DNA of 7,922 nt, taken from assembly GCA_038318235.1 (NCBI GenBank), contig JBBQBY010000315.1, positions 1 to 7,922 of the forward strand, in the 5' to 3' direction. Below the pieces are notes generated by a model, which worked only from the letters and a program-made list of their open reading frames with translations, searched no databases and had not been told where the DNA came from. Below, piece after piece: positions 6,699 through 7,922 of this stretch. The stretch is from JAPLGZ01 sp038318235. Lineage in GTDB: Bacteria > Chloroflexota > Anaerolineae > Caldilineales > Caldilineaceae. Every line of letters starts with the position of its first letter. Positions within the stretch are counted from its first letter, which is position 1. The translations under genes and the position numbers were made by a program.

Positions 6699-7922
6699 TC
6701 ATGCCTGTAACGTAGTCAAATTGATCCCGTTTGGGTCGAGCAACAGCAGTTGCGCCGGTTTGAGTTTGCCGTCCAGATCATGCATGGCGCTGCGCGCGGG
6801 CAGGGTTGTCTGCAATTGCGGTGGCTGACCCTTGAAATACAATTTTTCTAAAAATAGCGCGTTGACGCCTGGCACACTTTGGCCGATCGCGAGCACCTCG
6901 CCTTCATGGACAGATTGGCCAAAGTTGCGGGCGTTAAACGCATAAGCCTGGGTCAAAGCACTGGTGACCGCCGCCATGACTCTTTCTGGGATGTAGGCTG
7001 GATCGATCAACAGACGCGCCGCTAGCTTGAAGAAAAGCGGCGCATAGGAAACAATCGTTAGCGGTTGAATCGTATCGCGCGCGGTGTCCATGGCCTGGTG
7101 CAAATTTTGAAAGAGCGCCGAATTTGGATCGATGGTAAAATCCACGCCGTTACTGGCGCTGGCGGCGATGGTCAGATAGACAAGCTGCTTTTCGCCATCC
7201 CACAGCGTGACCGCCTGCGTTTTGCCAATCCCGGCAAAGGCGCGGGCAAAATTTTCAAAATCCTGCACCGCTACGATCCGGTCCAGCGTCAACACGGTGA
7301 ACGGGGCATTTTGCCGCGCATTGTCGCGCGTCTCCGGCTCGGCGGCGCCGATTGGGGCGAGGGGATTGGTCACCTTTTGCACGCCTAACGGTCGCGTCAT
7401 CAACAGCGAAAGTTGCCCCGCTTTGACCATGCCTGCCACTCCAATCCCGGTGCGATAAGTTGTCGTGACATTCTCCGCGCCGGTGGGCACGCGCGCCCCA
7501 TTCACACCATCGCCGAATTGAATTAGCGTCTTGCCATCATCGTCGCGCCGGGTGGTGTAGACATGATCGCGCTGGCTGCGGTTGTAGAGCGCGGGTGCTG
7601 CTTGCCATTGGACATCATTGATCCGCACTTGTAATGTCGTCTGCGCGCCGCTGGCCGTAGGTGCGGCCACATAGGTGAGCGGCGCCTGTTTGAGCGTAAA
7701 GTTTTGGAAAATTTGCGCCGCATTGCCGCTGCCCAGCACCTCTTGGCGCGTTTCACCGTGCGTGGCGCGCGCCACGTTGGCATAGAAAAAGACCGTGCTG
7801 CGGTCATACAGATGGGTGAGCGCTTGCGTTAATTGCAACGCAGTCGGATCGCTGTTCGGGATAATCGCCTTGATCAACGCGACTTCGCTGACCATAGGAT
7901 CATCGACCAGGGCCGGCGTTAA
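6699..7922 (-). CDS. Putative baseplate assembly protein (J/Afp11-like), C-terminal part
   Basis: The frame is open from the right edge to TGA at 6701-6699, giving 407 residues with the N-terminus outside the window. The ATG at 7895 is internal: the frame continues upstream as LTPALVDDP and no ribosome site is needed there. Motifs of the TIGR02243-type baseplate assembly family, counted from that Met: LYDRSTVFFYANVARATHGE (29-48) followed by EVLGSG, LKQAPLTYVAAPTASGAQTT (68-87), IQFGDGVNGARVPTG (125-139), RPLGVQKVTNPL (168-179), and RDNARQNAPFTVLTLDRIVA (190-209) followed by FARAFAGIGKT. The region from about 185 on corresponds to the baseplate J-like part. The protein is expected to form the wedge that surrounds the spike and connects to sheath and tube. 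It is the first visible gene of the run and lies 153 bp upstream of the gpI-like gene. Family members are usually longer than 700 residues, so roughly half is missing. Confidence 0.92.
   Translation of the reverse strand, partial: LTPALVDDPMVSEVALIKAIIPNSDPTALQLTQALTHLYDRSTVFFYANVARATHGETRQEVLGSGNAAQIFQNFTLKQAPLTYVAAPTASGAQTTLQVRINDVQWQAAPALYNRSQRDHVYTTRRDDDGKTLIQFGDGVNGARVPTGAENVTTTYRTGIGVAGMVKAGQLSLLMTRPLGVQKVTNPLAPIGAAEPETRDNARQNAPFTVLTLDRIVAVQDFENFARAFAGIGKTQAVTLWDGEKQLVYLTIAASASNGVDFTIDPNSALFQNLHQAMDTARDTIQPLTIVSYAPLFFKLAARLLIDPAYIPERVMAAVTSALTQAYAFNARNFGQSVHEGEVLAIGQSVPGVNALFLEKLYFKGQPPQLQTTLPARSAMHDLDGKLKPAQLLLLDPNGINLTTLQA

Noticed and set aside
7893..7895. ATG as the start of the baseplate gene
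   Set aside because: The frame stays open to the window edge and the residues before it fit the protein, so the true start lies outside.

Overview
This window is a fragment of a contractile-injection-system (phage-tail-like) locus. All of its coding capacity lies on the minus strand, in three long genes transcribed from high to low coordinates. In transcription order they are: the C-terminal part of a baseplate J/Afp11-like 'putative baseplate assembly protein' (TIGR02243 type), running off the right edge; a 960-residue tail protein with a P2 gpI/Afp12-like N-terminus and a large beta-helix-like remainder; and a 1053-residue DUF6519 protein with an Ig-like domain and a beta-helix-like C-terminus, in the position where a tail fibre or spike gene normally sits. 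Sheath, tube, spike, ATPase and effector genes are not in view. The family assignments come from recognised sequence motifs; no database search was run.

The organism is a bacterium of moderate-to-high GC. The protein flavour (TIGR02243 plus gpI-like plus DUF6519) and the intergenic palindromic repeats suggest Chloroflexota or a similar environmental lineage with many repeats. This is an impression and not a proven placement. No tRNA, rRNA, CRISPR array, integrase or transposase was seen.

Layout: 1-275 is non-coding, downstream of the last gene, and holds two identical 62-bp direct repeats and three CCCTCCC/GGGAGGG hairpins. 276-3437 is the DUF6519 fibre-like gene. 3438-3662 is an intergenic gap carrying a 148-bp nested-palindrome element with terminal inverted repeats and 10-bp flanking direct repeats, resembling a MITE with a target-site duplication, inserted inside an older 13-bp inverted repeat. 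3663-6545 is the gpI-like tail protein, whose beta-helix region is interrupted by two tandem copies of a domain of about 108 residues. 6546-6698 is an intergenic gap dominated by a perfect 28-bp inverted repeat that looks like a terminator or attenuator on the minus strand. 6699-7922 is the partial baseplate gene.

The three proteins would work together at the distal end of a contractile particle: the J-like protein forms the baseplate wedge, the gpI-like protein joins wedge to periphery, and the DUF6519 protein is the likely surface-exposed fibre or receptor-contact part. The most unusual features are the three different palindromic repeat families, one in each non-coding stretch, and the domain insertions inside both long beta-helix proteins.
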